A DNA stretch of 64,000 nucleotides, from assembly GCF_945859825.1 (NCBI RefSeq), contig NZ_CAMAPC010000020.1, positions 1 to 64,000 on the forward strand. The letters are read 5' to 3'. Below are positions 1 through 8,903 of the stretch, piece after piece. The stretch's first letter is position 1; every line of letters starts with the position of its first letter. This DNA comes from Pseudoalteromonas holothuriae (GTDB lineage Bacteria > Pseudomonadota > Gammaproteobacteria > Enterobacterales > Alteromonadaceae). Position numbers and translations under genes: made by a program. The notes beneath the pieces are model-generated. The model saw only the letters and a program-made list of their open reading frames with translations. It was not told where the DNA came from and ran no database searches.

Positions 1-45
1 GTCGAGTTTGTTGCAGTCGAGTTTGTTGCAGTCGAGTTTGTTGCT
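1..45. repeat. 15-bp direct tandem repeat, three units
   Basis: Three consecutive 15-bp units beginning GTCGAGTTTGTTGC occupy the first 45 bases; the last unit differs only in its final base. The array begins at the window edge, so more units may lie to the left. No gene overlaps it. A second short repetition (TTAAGTTCAC twice, 12-bp period) follows at about 83-104. Function unknown. Confidence 0.9.
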
Positions 46-202
46 CCTCGGATAAAACTAAATAGAGATTCATGTTGGAAGCTTAAGTTCACGTTTAAGT
101 TCACTTAAAGCAAAACCCAATAATTAGCTAGAGTGGTTATGATAAAAATTAAATAATTTATGTGGTAAAGGTTATGCTGGGCTATTTCAACATTACTATA
201 AA

Positions 203-230
203 TGGCTTATCGCTGAATGTTGATAAGCCA
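203..230 (-). terminator. stem-loop downstream of the esterase gene
   Basis: A perfect 9-bp inverted repeat (TGGCTTATC / GATAAGCCA) with a 10-nt loop lies just past the stop codon of the minus-strand esterase gene. The U-tract is weak. A competing pairing exists: CAACATT at 188-194 can pair with AATGTTG at 216-222. It is probably a 3'-end structure; terminator function is inferred. Confidence 0.45.
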
Positions 231-247
231 CTTTAACGCTATCTTAG

Positions 248-1381
248 TTAGAAATTAGATACTGTATTTAAGTGCTCGTTTTGACTGATAATATCACTTA
301 AATAGATAGAGTTACTTGTTTTTGCTAACTTTAACGCAGTGTTAGATGCATGTAGCGCTTTTACTAATTGTTTGTTTAGCTTGTATGCTGTTGCTAGGCT
401 ATCCCACAATATTTCTGATTTACCAAACTCTTTTACACCTTGCTCGAGTATTTCAATGCCCCATTGATGTTTACCTTCATATACTGCTTTTAGGCCGTAA
501 ACATTATATTGGTGTGCTGACAAGGTAAAATGATACCCATACTCTGGTATTTTTTTCAGGTAAAAATCATGCAGCTTATGGAGTGGCATTACGTCAATTT
601 CAGGCACCGCATTCCAGTTATTAAATATTTTCTTAAGTGCACGCGCATTACCGATGAGTGGTGTACTGTCATGCGTTTCTTCAGGAAAATGCTCTGAAAA
701 CCAATGTAATTTAGATAAAGGCTGCTCATTCAGTGCATTAATCATCGCAGTATATGACTCGAACATTTCCCCTGATTCACTGGCGATACTTAAAAACCAA
801 CGCTTAGGCGAGCTGAGGTGATTATCACTCAATGCTTTATAATTATTCACTAATATCGATTTTTCCCACCATAGGCTAGGGCTTATTGATATGTGTAAAC
901 CAAATTTACTATTATTATCAAGTACTAAATTACTAGTAAACAACCCTCCGAGCGAATGCCCTGTGACTGCATAATAAGGTGCTACACGGTATTTATTACT
1001 TATATATGGGATGAGTTCTTTTTGTAAATAACCTTTGAACAAATCAGCTTTACCTGAACGACCAACAAACTTTTCATGCGCTGTTGGTGTAAAATAGGTC
1101 ATCCTTTTTTGCGTACTAACCGACACCACTATCATCTCGGGTATAATGGCATAAGTACTTAAAAACTGGGTGCTTGCTGCAATATGAGAAAACTGCGTTG
1201 AGCCATCAAGCACCAATAGCAAAGGGTATTGATATGAATCTGAGTGGGAATATGTATCTGGTAAAGAAACTTGTACTGTTGGGTTTTCGTCTATAATTTT
1301 TGATTTTACGATAAACCGCTCTGAATTTGCTTGGCATACCATTGTAAATAGAAGTACCAGTAAAAATATGGTTACTTTCAT
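248..1381 (-). CDS. secreted alpha/beta-hydrolase, esterase D / IroE-like
   Basis: The 377-residue product starts with a Sec signal peptide (hydrophobic residues 3-16, cleavage near QANS) and belongs to the putative esterase family (COG2819) that includes siderophore and S-formylglutathione esterases. The nucleophile elbow GHSLGG places the catalytic Ser at residue 143. The last 80 residues or so look like a TPR-type helical tail (WDSLATAYKLNKQLVKAL), longer than a minimal esterase. The start has a good Shine-Dalgarno (AAGGTCAATA before ATG). It stands alone with its own 3' hairpin. Substrate cannot be told: no siderophore genes lie nearby, so a role in ferric-siderophore hydrolysis is only one possibility. 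Confidence 0.75.
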   Translation of the reverse strand: MKVTIFLLVLLFTMVCQANSERFIVKSKIIDENPTVQVSLPDTYSHSDSYQYPLLLVLDGSTQFSHIAASTQFLSTYAIIPEMIVVSVSTQKRMTYFTPTAHEKFVGRSGKADLFKGYLQKELIPYISNKYRVAPYYAVTGHSLGGLFTSNLVLDNNSKFGLHISISPSLWWEKSILVNNYKALSDNHLSSPKRWFLSIASESGEMFESYTAMINALNEQPLSKLHWFSEHFPEETHDSTPLIGNARALKKIFNNWNAVPEIDVMPLHKLHDFYLKKIPEYGYHFTLSAHQYNVYGLKAVYEGKHQWGIEILEQGVKEFGKSEILWDSLATAYKLNKQLVKALHASNTALKLAKTSNSIYLSDIISQNEHLNTVSNF

Positions 1382-1418
1382 TATTGACCTTTATATAGAA
1401 TAATTATCTGATACTGCT

Positions 1419-1718
1419 CTATTGATACTGTTCAACAGGAACGAGTAGCGCTTGTGTTACTTCTATGCTTTCCCACACTTTATTGGTAACGTACGGGTCT
1501 TTCATTAACCAATAATCAAGCGCTGATCTTGTAGTAAATTCTACATGCACTGATGAGCCAATCATTTTTCCTGAACCATCTAGTATTGCGCCGCCACTTA
1601 TAAAGTTGCCATTTTTAATTAATGCTCTAATGCCTGCTAAATGCTGCTCTCTTGCTGCCAAACGACGGTTTATAGCTTCTTCATCTACGTAATCATATGC
1701 TGTGATAATATATTGCAT
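1419..1718 (-). CDS. YciI-like (YCII-related) domain protein
   Basis: I place the start at the ATG giving MQYIITAYDY because AAAGGA lies directly upstream and YciI proteins begin this way; an in-frame start 12 codons earlier would add a non-homologous leader. The product is 99 residues. Family features seen are the N-terminal beta strand, the R-x-x-H-L motif (REQHLAGIRALIKNGNFISGG) and the DPYV segment. YciI proteins are small ferredoxin-fold cytoplasmic proteins; most have no proven function, though a few act as dehalogenases or auxiliary enzymes. It lies 37 bp upstream of the esterase gene on the same strand and may be cotranscribed with it. Confidence 0.75.
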   Translation of the reverse strand: MQYIITAYDYVDEEAINRRLAAREQHLAGIRALIKNGNFISGGAILDGSGKMIGSSVHVEFTTRSALDYWLMKDPYVTNKVWESIEVTQALLVPVEQYQ

Positions 1719-1915
1719 TCCTTTCCTTTTATAAATACATTTCAACTTAATCAAACATTGCGAAACAGTTGCTTAGTTCCTCTTTAAAAAATTTACTATA
1801 CAATAAACAAAGACTTAATTACATATTAAAAGAAACAATTAACTGATTTCAATATGTAAAAGGGGTTTACATATTCCATAGACTAAGTAAAAAATATCGT
1901 ATTTGAGTGGAGCTA

Positions 1916-1953
1916 AAATAAAGGCCCATTTACTTCATTAAGGGCCTTTATTT
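1916..1953 (-). terminator. intrinsic terminator of the oxidase/decarboxylase operon
   Basis: A perfect 12-bp inverted repeat (AAATAAAGGCCC / GGGCCTTTATTT, 14-nt loop) begins 12 bp beyond the stop codon of the decarboxylase. Read on the minus strand it ends in TTTATTTTAG, a usable U-tract. It closes the two-gene operon. Confidence 0.8.
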
Positions 1954-1964
1954 ATTGTGGACAG

Positions 1965-3767
1965 TTAAAATTTTCCTGCAGGTGGCCAATTTGGGTTTTC
2001 GATCTCATCTTCACCTACTGCTGTACCTGCTTCTTGAGCAATTGACAGCGGAACATTTTCTTTTGGTATACACACTTCCACCAAGAAGTTAGTATCAGGT
2101 TTGCATCTGATTTCTTCCATCACAGCCAGCAGTTCACTCATATGGTTGACCGTTCGACCAGTACCACCAAATGCATCAGTGAGTTTTGCTATTTTCCAAC
2201 TTGGCAACTCATTGTAGGCATAAACGCTATCAAGCAATTCATCTTTATAGTCAACAGGTGGGTGCCTAAATGGATTAGGGTTTACCAAGTATTGCTCGAT
2301 GCCGTAAATGCCATTGGCAATAACAAACACCACCGTATTTTGACCATAAGCGTGCTGATCTGCAACAGCTTGACAAGTTTCATGAAAAGCACCGTCACCC
2401 ACAACAACGATAGCGCGCTTGTCTGGCATTGCGCACTTTACACCGGTTCCCGCAGGAACTGAAAAGCCGATTGATAACCAAGCGGCTTGAGCTATGAAAC
2501 CATTACGAGAAGGAATTTTAACGCCTTGTGCGCCTATCAAAGGGAAGCCTGCATCAACAACCATCACATCATCTTCACTGATCCATTGGCTCATCGCATG
2601 AAAAAAGTTATCGTATCCTAGCGTACTATCGGTATTTGGACATGTCCGTGCCGCTTTCAATAATTGCTTAGTTAAGCGTAAACCAGCAAATTTTGCTGAT
2701 TCTACTTTCGCCAGTTCAGTAAATTTATCAATTAAAGCATCTAAATATTTATCTAGCTGAACTGATGGGTAAAATTCAGCGCCAACAAATACACCATCAT
2801 GTGCAGCTAACACGGTTTTGCTGCTACGAATGTCTTCATTACCGGTATCTTTACCGGTGGTCCACGCTCCGATACCAATAAGCGCACCATCTTCACCCAC
2901 AAGCTCGGTGATTTCTTCATTTTTGAGTGTGACACACCCCTCAAACCATGGGTGTGTTTCTTCAATAACCGATTTACTTAAAGCCGTTGTTACAAAGTGA
3001 ATATGTTGATTGGGCAGTGTGTGCGAATGATTGAGTATATCCAGTAATGCTAAAAACTTATCCTGTAAACCAAACCGCTGCAACTCAATACCCGCCCAAA
3101 AAATACTGTTAGGCTTGCTTAGCATTAGCTCTACGGTTGCTTGTGCTGCATTACTCGCTTCGCTTACTGTGATTGTGGCATCAATGCCGGATTGAAGTGT
3201 ACCTTGTGGCTTTTGGCACGGCGTACGCCATACATCTTCTGCAACTTCAAAGTAAATAGGGCGCTTGAGAGTCAACATTGCCGTTATTGCAGAATCTATT
3301 TGATAGGGCGCTTGTTGCGCGTTTGTGATTCGCTCTGCCGCCACCGTGATAGGTTTAAACATATGTATATCTACAAAATCATACCCTGTAGTATGTGAAT
3401 ACAATAGCCCTGCCTGCTTTGAGATTTGGTCTTCTTTGTTTGTTGGTGCACCATTTATCAAAATAACAGGGACTTGCTCAACAAATGACCCTGCAATGGT
3501 ATTGAGTAAACTAAACGCACCAACACTATAGGTAACATAAAGCGCACTTACCCCCTTTAATCGTGCATAAGAATCAGCCGCATAGCCTGCGCACAATTCG
3601 TTTGCATTACCAGAGATTTTGATTGGTGAGTTATCATCAGATAAAATTACATCCAATAGCGCAGCAGTATAGTTACCCGCAACACCAAACATTTGCTGCA
3701 CACCTATCTCTTCTAAACGTTGCTTTAAGTAATCAGCAACACAATATTGGTCAATTACATTATTCAT
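1965..3767 (-). CDS. TPP-dependent 2-oxoacid decarboxylase-like (PDC/IPDC family)
   Basis: A 600-residue member of the pyruvate/indolepyruvate/phenylpyruvate decarboxylase family. The TPP-activating Glu is present (NANELCAGYAAD, E57), as are the C-terminal GDG...N Mg-TPP motif (GDGAFHETCQAVADQHAYG...IAN) and the Glu of NGIYGIEQ. Two catalytic positions differ from Zymomonas PDC: the Asp of the N-terminal GDYN motif is Asn32 (AGNYT) and the first His of the HH pair is Ser124 (SHTTG); the second His (125) remains. The chemistry may therefore not be simple decarboxylation. It lies 58 bp after the flavin oxidase gene on the same strand and ends at a strong terminator. The inferred role is processing the 2-oxo acid made by that oxidase. 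Confidence 0.8.
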   Translation of the reverse strand: MNNVIDQYCVADYLKQRLEEIGVQQMFGVAGNYTAALLDVILSDDNSPIKISGNANELCAGYAADSYARLKGVSALYVTYSVGAFSLLNTIAGSFVEQVPVILINGAPTNKEDQISKQAGLLYSHTTGYDFVDIHMFKPITVAAERITNAQQAPYQIDSAITAMLTLKRPIYFEVAEDVWRTPCQKPQGTLQSGIDATITVSEASNAAQATVELMLSKPNSIFWAGIELQRFGLQDKFLALLDILNHSHTLPNQHIHFVTTALSKSVIEETHPWFEGCVTLKNEEITELVGEDGALIGIGAWTTGKDTGNEDIRSSKTVLAAHDGVFVGAEFYPSVQLDKYLDALIDKFTELAKVESAKFAGLRLTKQLLKAARTCPNTDSTLGYDNFFHAMSQWISEDDVMVVDAGFPLIGAQGVKIPSRNGFIAQAAWLSIGFSVPAGTGVKCAMPDKRAIVVVGDGAFHETCQAVADQHAYGQNTVVFVIANGIYGIEQYLVNPNPFRHPPVDYKDELLDSVYAYNELPSWKIAKLTDAFGGTGRTVNHMSELLAVMEEIRCKPDTNFLVEVCIPKENVPLSIAQEAGTAVGEDEIENPNWPPAGKF

Positions 3768-3825
3768 GTTTTTTCTCGAAATTTTGCAATAAAAAGGAGG
3801 TGTTTAGCCTCCAGTATGTGTTTAC

Positions 3826-5793
3826 TTAAGCTTTATCGAAATAAGTTAAATTTACACCTAAAATACTATTCCTATCGAAGGTTTCATCGATAGGTGCATC
3901 ACTTATGCTCAAAGTTGGGTCTATATATTCATTAATTAACTTTGAAGCATTTTGTTCATAAGCTTCAGTAATCGCAGCAGATGACGGTATACCATTTTGT
4001 TCTTGATAAAGTTTGTCTAGTGCCTGTAAACCAAAGCCTTTTTCTAATACAAGATCAGTTGAGCGTAGCGCTCCTTCTACCCAACCTTGGTAATCAGAAA
4101 ATGCTTCACCGCAAGTAAACAAATTAGGCAAAGGCTCAGTGAGCTCTTGCATTACCTGCTTGTCATCAGCACCTACCGCCCACTGGTGAACACCATAACC
4201 AAACTGCTGACTCATTGGTAAATCAAAGTCAACGCTTCCTTCCCAAATACGCGCACTCGTTAGCACCGGTTGCGGTACGTAGCGTGTATCAAAAATATCT
4301 TTAAAAAACGCAGTTGCTTGTTCAACAACGCCTACAGATGCAGGATACATATCAGAGGGCACATCACATACATACTGATCTTGATGTGGATTGTGATAGA
4401 GCTCACCTTTATTTTGTAAAGCACTCCAGAAATTAATATTTAGATAGTCACAATATATAGTTAACGCAGCAGGGCGGTCATACTTTTGTGCATTAATTAC
4501 ATCAAGCTTGGCTTGAGTTTTTTTATCAGCACTGGTTTTGCGCTCCTCATACATAAGTGCAGCAACCAATGGTTCGTTAACCGCATAGAAGGGGTAGACG
4601 GAGCCAGTTGGAAGATCGGCAAAATTAGGACCAAACTCAACCGATGGACGACCTGTAATACCTGTTGCCCACCATGGTGTATCGTAGTAAAGGTTAATCT
4701 TAAGGAGAGGCTGATTAGTTGCAGTTTGTAGTGTATTCCAAATTTTTTGAGACTCATCTTTTGGTAAACTATTAAATGCATTTGAGCCAATGAACAATCG
4801 CTCAAGCGCCTGTCTTGGTAAACCCAAAATCACCTTTTCGGCTCGAATAGTCCCTGAAGTCACTGAGCCATTTACATCTGTGCGAGTATATTTTAGTGAA
4901 TACTCTTTACATTTAGCATCGTAGTCTATCGCTTCTATTTCAGTCTGAAGGTGAATACGCTCTTCGCCAATTTTCTCAACTAAAGCGTTCGGTAAGGTAC
5001 TAAACCCATCCTTAAAAGTACGAAATTTAGCATCTGCAGGAAAGTCTTCTAACAGTTGGTATGCCACCCCAGCATTCATTTTCGACAAGAAAGTGCCATT
5101 GAAGCCAAGTGCGCGATAAAGCATGGTAATGCATTCTTGAGAATAACCCATGTCAGAAAATAGATCCCATAATGACCACTCATTTAAACCTTTATCGTTC
5201 CATTTGCACTCTAAACGAAAGTTTTGCCAAAACTGAGGGCCTTTAACCTTTGGGCGATCATTAAATTGAGGATTTGCTTGTAAAATACGATTAAAGACAA
5301 CGTTAACAATTTCTGTTGGGTTCATCCCTTGTTCTGGCTGATCCAAATTATATAGCTCAGACCAAATCGCAAAATCATCTTTTGCTGCATCATTAACTGA
5401 AAAACTCTCTCCACGGAAATATAAGCGATTATTACCACCGCTATTCATAGGAAACGGCACAATTTCATCCTGCAAATCGAGCTCAAGAAATAACGCCATC
5501 AAATCGTCCATACTATCGAACAAAAAGCGCATACCGCCTTGCTCTTCTTTGACGGTTATTATGTCAGGTTGGTCTGGACCTTTTTTTTGATTATGGAAAT
5601 TAATTAAATCCGAGTCTAAGCGCCCACCGGTTCTATTCGAGCGCTCTAATATAGCTAAATCGCTGATGTTCTTTTCATTATTAAGTCGCCAAGCGCTATA
5701 AAGGCCCGACATACCGGCGCCAACAATCGCAACTTCAACACGTTCTGGAATGGTTTTACATTTTATTTCACTGCCAAGTTTACAATGGGTCAT
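3826..5793 (-). CDS. flavin monoamine/L-amino-acid oxidase
   Basis: A 655-residue flavoprotein of the amine oxidase superfamily. The FAD dinucleotide motif GAGMSG is at 25-30, followed by the acidic end of the second strand, NRTGGRL (GGR at 56-58) and the L-amino-acid-oxidase GGMRF motif at 86-90. The C-terminal flavin-contact motif GWVEGALRS is present. No signal peptide is visible, so it is probably cytoplasmic or exported by another route. Relatives include snake/mollusc-type and marine-bacterial L-amino-acid oxidases, which make a 2-oxo acid, ammonia and H2O2 and are often antibacterial. It is the first gene of an operon with the TPP enzyme; the start has AAGGAA 6 bp upstream. The amino-acid substrate cannot be read from sequence. 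Confidence 0.8.
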   Translation of the reverse strand: MTHCKLGSEIKCKTIPERVEVAIVGAGMSGLYSAWRLNNEKNISDLAILERSNRTGGRLDSDLINFHNQKKGPDQPDIITVKEEQGGMRFLFDSMDDLMALFLELDLQDEIVPFPMNSGGNNRLYFRGESFSVNDAAKDDFAIWSELYNLDQPEQGMNPTEIVNVVFNRILQANPQFNDRPKVKGPQFWQNFRLECKWNDKGLNEWSLWDLFSDMGYSQECITMLYRALGFNGTFLSKMNAGVAYQLLEDFPADAKFRTFKDGFSTLPNALVEKIGEERIHLQTEIEAIDYDAKCKEYSLKYTRTDVNGSVTSGTIRAEKVILGLPRQALERLFIGSNAFNSLPKDESQKIWNTLQTATNQPLLKINLYYDTPWWATGITGRPSVEFGPNFADLPTGSVYPFYAVNEPLVAALMYEERKTSADKKTQAKLDVINAQKYDRPAALTIYCDYLNINFWSALQNKGELYHNPHQDQYVCDVPSDMYPASVGVVEQATAFFKDIFDTRYVPQPVLTSARIWEGSVDFDLPMSQQFGYGVHQWAVGADDKQVMQELTEPLPNLFTCGEAFSDYQGWVEGALRSTDLVLEKGFGLQALDKLYQEQNGIPSSAAITEAYEQNASKLINEYIDPTLSISDAPIDETFDRNSILGVNLTYFDKA

Positions 5794-5990
5794 GATAGTT
5801 CCTTGATTTAATTTCTACTTAACTATAGCGTCGTAAACAACCGATAAACGCAGCCGCCATTACTGTAGTCAATGCACAATTCAATCTTGCTCGTTAAAGT
5901 TAAAAGTAAGGTAATTACCGCTTATTCAATCCATTAAATAAAAATGCCGTTGTGCCGCTCCTTGTAGACTTAAATAAATGTAGCACCTAT
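5794..5990. other. intergenic region upstream of the oxidase operon
   Basis: AT-rich DNA with no supported gene. It should hold the promoter of the minus-strand oxidase operon. It contains TAAATAAATG at 5971-5980, a short echo of the repeat beginning at 5991. Confidence 0.4.
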
Positions 5991-6030
5991 GTAAATAAAT
6001 GTATGTTACAGCGCATTACATGCCAAAATT
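5991..6030. repeat. 40-bp direct repeat, left copy, flanking the pseudogene
   Basis: This 40-bp segment recurs in the same orientation at 6741-6780, with 34 of 40 bases identical by hand alignment; the shared core includes CGCATTACATG. The two copies bracket the decayed secreted-protein gene, consistent with a segmental duplication or a mobile insertion followed by decay. Confidence 0.8.
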
Positions 6031-6107
6031 TTTTACCCTTAAACTCTAACTGGGTGAAGGCAATTAACTTTTATATGAAGATACAAAACTAGCTAGATCG
6101 TCATGTT

Positions 6108-6690
6108 TTGGGAGTGAGTACTATATGCTCTATAGTAAATGCAACAGATGAATTTAAGCTAGTTCAGTTTACACTGGCAGGTGGGCAAGGTAACGCTGAT
6201 ATTTATGTTCAACAAGATAGTTTACCTAATCTACAAACTTATGACTGTATCAGTTCAAATCAAGGCAATGACGAAATATGTAGCTTGGCCGCGCGAACAG
6301 CACCATTTTATATTCGTGTATATGCCAACTCCGGATTAGTAACACGACTTTACAGGTAGACCATATTAAAGAAGATGATAGTGAGGTTGAAACGTACTTT
6401 GGTGAAATATCAACGCCTGATGAAGTTGACATTCAACCTAACGGCCAGTGGTTTGAATATTAAGGAGGTACACTAATTGCTCGGCTAGCTGGCAACAACC
6501 AAGCAGACTTAGAGCTGAGTTTGGAGCAATAGGACAATACTTTACAACAGTGGAAAGTGGTCGCGGTATCTACACAACCTCAATCTAACGAGCGCATAGA
6601 ATTTCAAGCACCTTATGGTTATTACCGATTTAAAGTTTATAGTTGGGATAGTCAAACAACGGGACAATATCAATTTACTTTAGATAGGTG
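6108..6690 (+). pseudogene. decayed secreted protein with PPC-like domain
   Basis: The first frame (6108 to about 6340) encodes DEFKLVQFTLAGGQGNADIYV, typical of bacterial pre-peptidase C-terminal (PPC) domains of secreted proteases. The reading then continues in another frame from about 6342 (TTLQVDHIKEDDSEVE...), implying a frameshift near 6340. That second frame has in-frame stops after GQWFEY (TAA at 6461) and after LELSLEQ (TAG at about 6530), yet keeps coherent beta-domain sequence (YGYYRFKVYSWDSQTTGQYQFTL) to a TGA near 6690. No N-terminal protease or signal peptide is present. I read it as a relic of the C-terminal part of an exported protein. Confidence 0.65.
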
Positions 6691-6698
6691 ATCAAAAC

Positions 6699-6723
6699 GC
6701 ACGCTCTTCAAATAAGGGTGTGC
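6699..6723 (+). terminator. stem-loop at the end of the pseudogene
   Basis: GCACGCTCTT and AAGGGTGTGC pair over 10 bp (two G-T wobbles) around a 5-nt loop, directly after the last stop of the pseudogene. No clear T-run follows, so it may be a decayed terminator. Confidence 0.4.
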
Positions 6724-6740
6724 TACTAGATAACAACTAT

Positions 6741-6780
6741 ATAAATAAATGCATGTTAGAACGCATTACATGGCAAAACT
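6741..6780. repeat. 40-bp direct repeat, right copy
   Basis: Same orientation as the copy at 5991-6030 and about 85 percent identical to it. It lies just past the pseudogene hairpin. Confidence 0.8.
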
Positions 6781-7210
6781 CTCTAAGCAAGAGAACTAGT
6801 TTAATAAAAAGTTTGATTATTAAAATTTTATATCAACTCGATATACATTTGGTAAATTGCCACCCAAACAGCCACTAATACCAAATCCAATCTTTTTGTT
6901 TGCCGCAGCGGCTAGCAGCTCTTGTCCATTTGCTCATGTAAGATTAGCTTTTACAGCATATTTTCTTTTATCTGTACAATTCTGACTGTTAGTCTGCGCA
7001 GGATAAAATACAAAGGTAGTAGTGGTAAGTGATATTACACACCTTAATTTAACATAATATAAATTATGAGCCATTAAATATTACTTATGATGTTTCATAG
7101 ACGATACAATTTACAAACCCCAAAATGTCCAATACTAAACAATATCGGACTTAAAAGAGGCTTGACCGTATATCAGCTCATCCTATACTTAAAAGTATTC
7201 TATATCCTAT
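6781..7210. other. 430-bp gene-free region
   Basis: Both strands are stop-rich and AT-rich, with no convincing coding potential, tRNA or mobile-element feature. An imperfect inverted repeat (GTCC...GGAC) lies near 7127-7150. The promoter for the following TPR gene is expected near the right end. Confidence 0.4.
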
Positions 7211-8245
7211 GTGGGATCACTTTTGTTTTATAAATATAAAGTTGCTTTATTTTCCTTGCTAACTTTTATCAGTGCATCTTGTTTGTCTGTATCAAGCGAA
7301 GACGTTGACTATGAACTCACACGAGCGCAATACTTCGTACGATCGAACCCCAAGCAGTCACAGGCAATACTCAACCAGATAAAAAATATTAATTCATTGT
7401 CTGATGAACAGAAAGTTGCTTTCTACACCTTAAAAATGCGCACTTCACTCATACTAAACAAGTTAGAAGCTGTTGAACCTCACCTTGACTCTCTGTTTGC
7501 TTTGGATGACAAAAGTGCTTTTGCCGATAAGTTAGTCACAATATTAAGTGGCAGCGGAATTTGGCTAAGAAAATCTAATTATTTTGATGCAGCCCAGCAG
7601 GTATTTTCATGTGCACTCAAACATACTGAAAAATCGGGTCAACGAATTTCAATACTTATTAGTAGTGCTATTGTAGCCCGCCATCAGCAAAACTATGCCA
7701 TTGCTATATCTTTATATAATCAAGCTGCTGCTATAGCCAAAAAGTTGGATAACTTACGTGCAATTGCAACGATTGAAAATAATTTAGGGGCAATTGCAAT
7801 GGATCAAGGCGATATTAAGCAAGCTGAGCTGCACTTTCGCCAAGCACTATCGGGTTTTCAGCGAACAAATAATCATTCAGGACACATTAATTCAGGTATT
7901 AATTTGTTATTCACTTTTATTATTCAAAATCAAGATATTAACTACCAACGTTTATATCCACATATATCAAAACTATCAGATGAATACCCAGACAACTCCA
8001 AAAAAGCCTATCTTTTTTGGGTTGATTCCACATATACACATAGTCAGGGGTATAAGTTACCCACGACTGTCAAAGATAACTTGTATTCGTCCTTTGATAA
8101 ACTTGCAGGCCCACAATTACAAGCCTTGATCAGAACGTATTTAGCCACACGACTAGATATTCAACTACCACCCGTTACCTTTGCAAAAGCCAGACTTTTT
8201 GAAAATAAAAGCTGGTACACCAAGGTGTTAAATTGTAACTGGTAA
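7211..8245 (+). CDS. exported TPR-repeat protein
   Basis: A 344-residue protein with a hydrophobic N-terminal signal (KVALFSLLTFISASC, about residues 9-24) and tandem helical TPR motifs at about 140-225 (e.g. AIATIENNLGAIAMDQGDIKQAELHFRQAL). The Cys of SASC is not in a good lipobox because the -3 residue is Ser. The start drawn is GTG; no strong Shine-Dalgarno is visible, so the exact N-terminus is uncertain. Similar periplasmic TPR segments form the sensory half of larger GGDEF or kinase proteins in this order, but no output domain follows, so it is either a stand-alone scaffold or a truncated sensor. It converges with the RNA methyltransferase gene with only 5 bp between the stops. Confidence 0.6.
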   Translation: MGSLLFYKYKVALFSLLTFISASCLSVSSEDVDYELTRAQYFVRSNPKQSQAILNQIKNINSLSDEQKVAFYTLKMRTSLILNKLEAVEPHLDSLFALDDKSAFADKLVTILSGSGIWLRKSNYFDAAQQVFSCALKHTEKSGQRISILISSAIVARHQQNYAIAISLYNQAAAIAKKLDNLRAIATIENNLGAIAMDQGDIKQAELHFRQALSGFQRTNNHSGHINSGINLLFTFIIQNQDINYQRLYPHISKLSDEYPDNSKKAYLFWVDSTYTHSQGYKLPTTVKDNLYSSFDKLAGPQLQALIRTYLATRLDIQLPPVTFAKARLFENKSWYTKVLNCNW

Positions 8246-8250
8246 ATAGT

Positions 8251-8778
8251 TTATGGCTTGCTTAAAAGGTCAGTTAAAACAATATTATTGTTTTTATCTC
8301 GGCTATTGCGAATTATTTCATCATGATTAAATTTAACGCCCGACTTCAATAACCTATCATAAAGCACAACATTAACGGTAGCCGCCAAATTCATACATCC
8401 TTGAGTTGGAACATATATTACATCTTGACAGAGCTTAAGCGTGCCTTTATCGAGTGAGCCGTCTTCAGGACCAAATAGGTAAAATGCACTCTTGGGGTGA
8501 GTATACTCAGTAAGCGGTTTAGCTCCTTCGATTAGTTCAATAGCAACTGGTGTCGCGCCCAAGGGTAACATATCAGCAAGTGATGGTGTGCCAATTAACG
8601 GAATGTTTTGATACACCTTTTTGGTATCTGTTGTAAATTTACGTGCATTATCAAAGCGTTTACCCGTATAAAAAACCGAGTTTACCCCATAGCAACCAGC
8701 TGCACGCATTACTGCGCCCACATTACTTGGGCTTTTAGGATTAGTTAAGCCAATACAGGCAAAGCCATTATCAAACAT
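8251..8778 (-). CDS. SpoU/TrmH-family RNA methyltransferase
   Basis: The 175-residue product has the three SPOUT motifs: SPSNVGAVMRAAG near residues 16-28, FGPEDGSL in the middle and CMNLAATVNVVLYDR near the C-terminus. These form the knotted SAM-binding site of 2'-O-ribose methyltransferases. It lacks the N-terminal substrate-binding domain of RlmB/TrmH, so it is a minimal catalytic domain. The target RNA cannot be inferred. It stands alone on its strand and is divergent from the DUF4240 gene. Confidence 0.85.
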   Translation of the reverse strand: MFDNGFACIGLTNPKSPSNVGAVMRAAGCYGVNSVFYTGKRFDNARKFTTDTKKVYQNIPLIGTPSLADMLPLGATPVAIELIEGAKPLTEYTHPKSAFYLFGPEDGSLDKGTLKLCQDVIYVPTQGCMNLAATVNVVLYDRLLKSGVKFNHDEIIRNSRDKNNNIVLTDLLSKP

Positions 8779-8903
8779 CTTATTTCACTCTTTTCTTAAT
8801 GCACCGCGAATCTACAGTAATATCAGCAAAACGTCTATAGGGCTGCGTTTGTTTATCTTGCTATGCTAAAATTGCAATAAATGTAACGCAATAAAATGTG
8901 ATA

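Noticed and set aside
1-45. CRISPR array
   Set aside because: The units are directly adjacent with no spacers, and no cas genes are nearby.
7211-7290. Lipoprotein signal on the TPR protein
   Set aside because: Cys follows SAS, and the -3 residue is Ser rather than Leu/Val/Ile, so I call a general export signal only.
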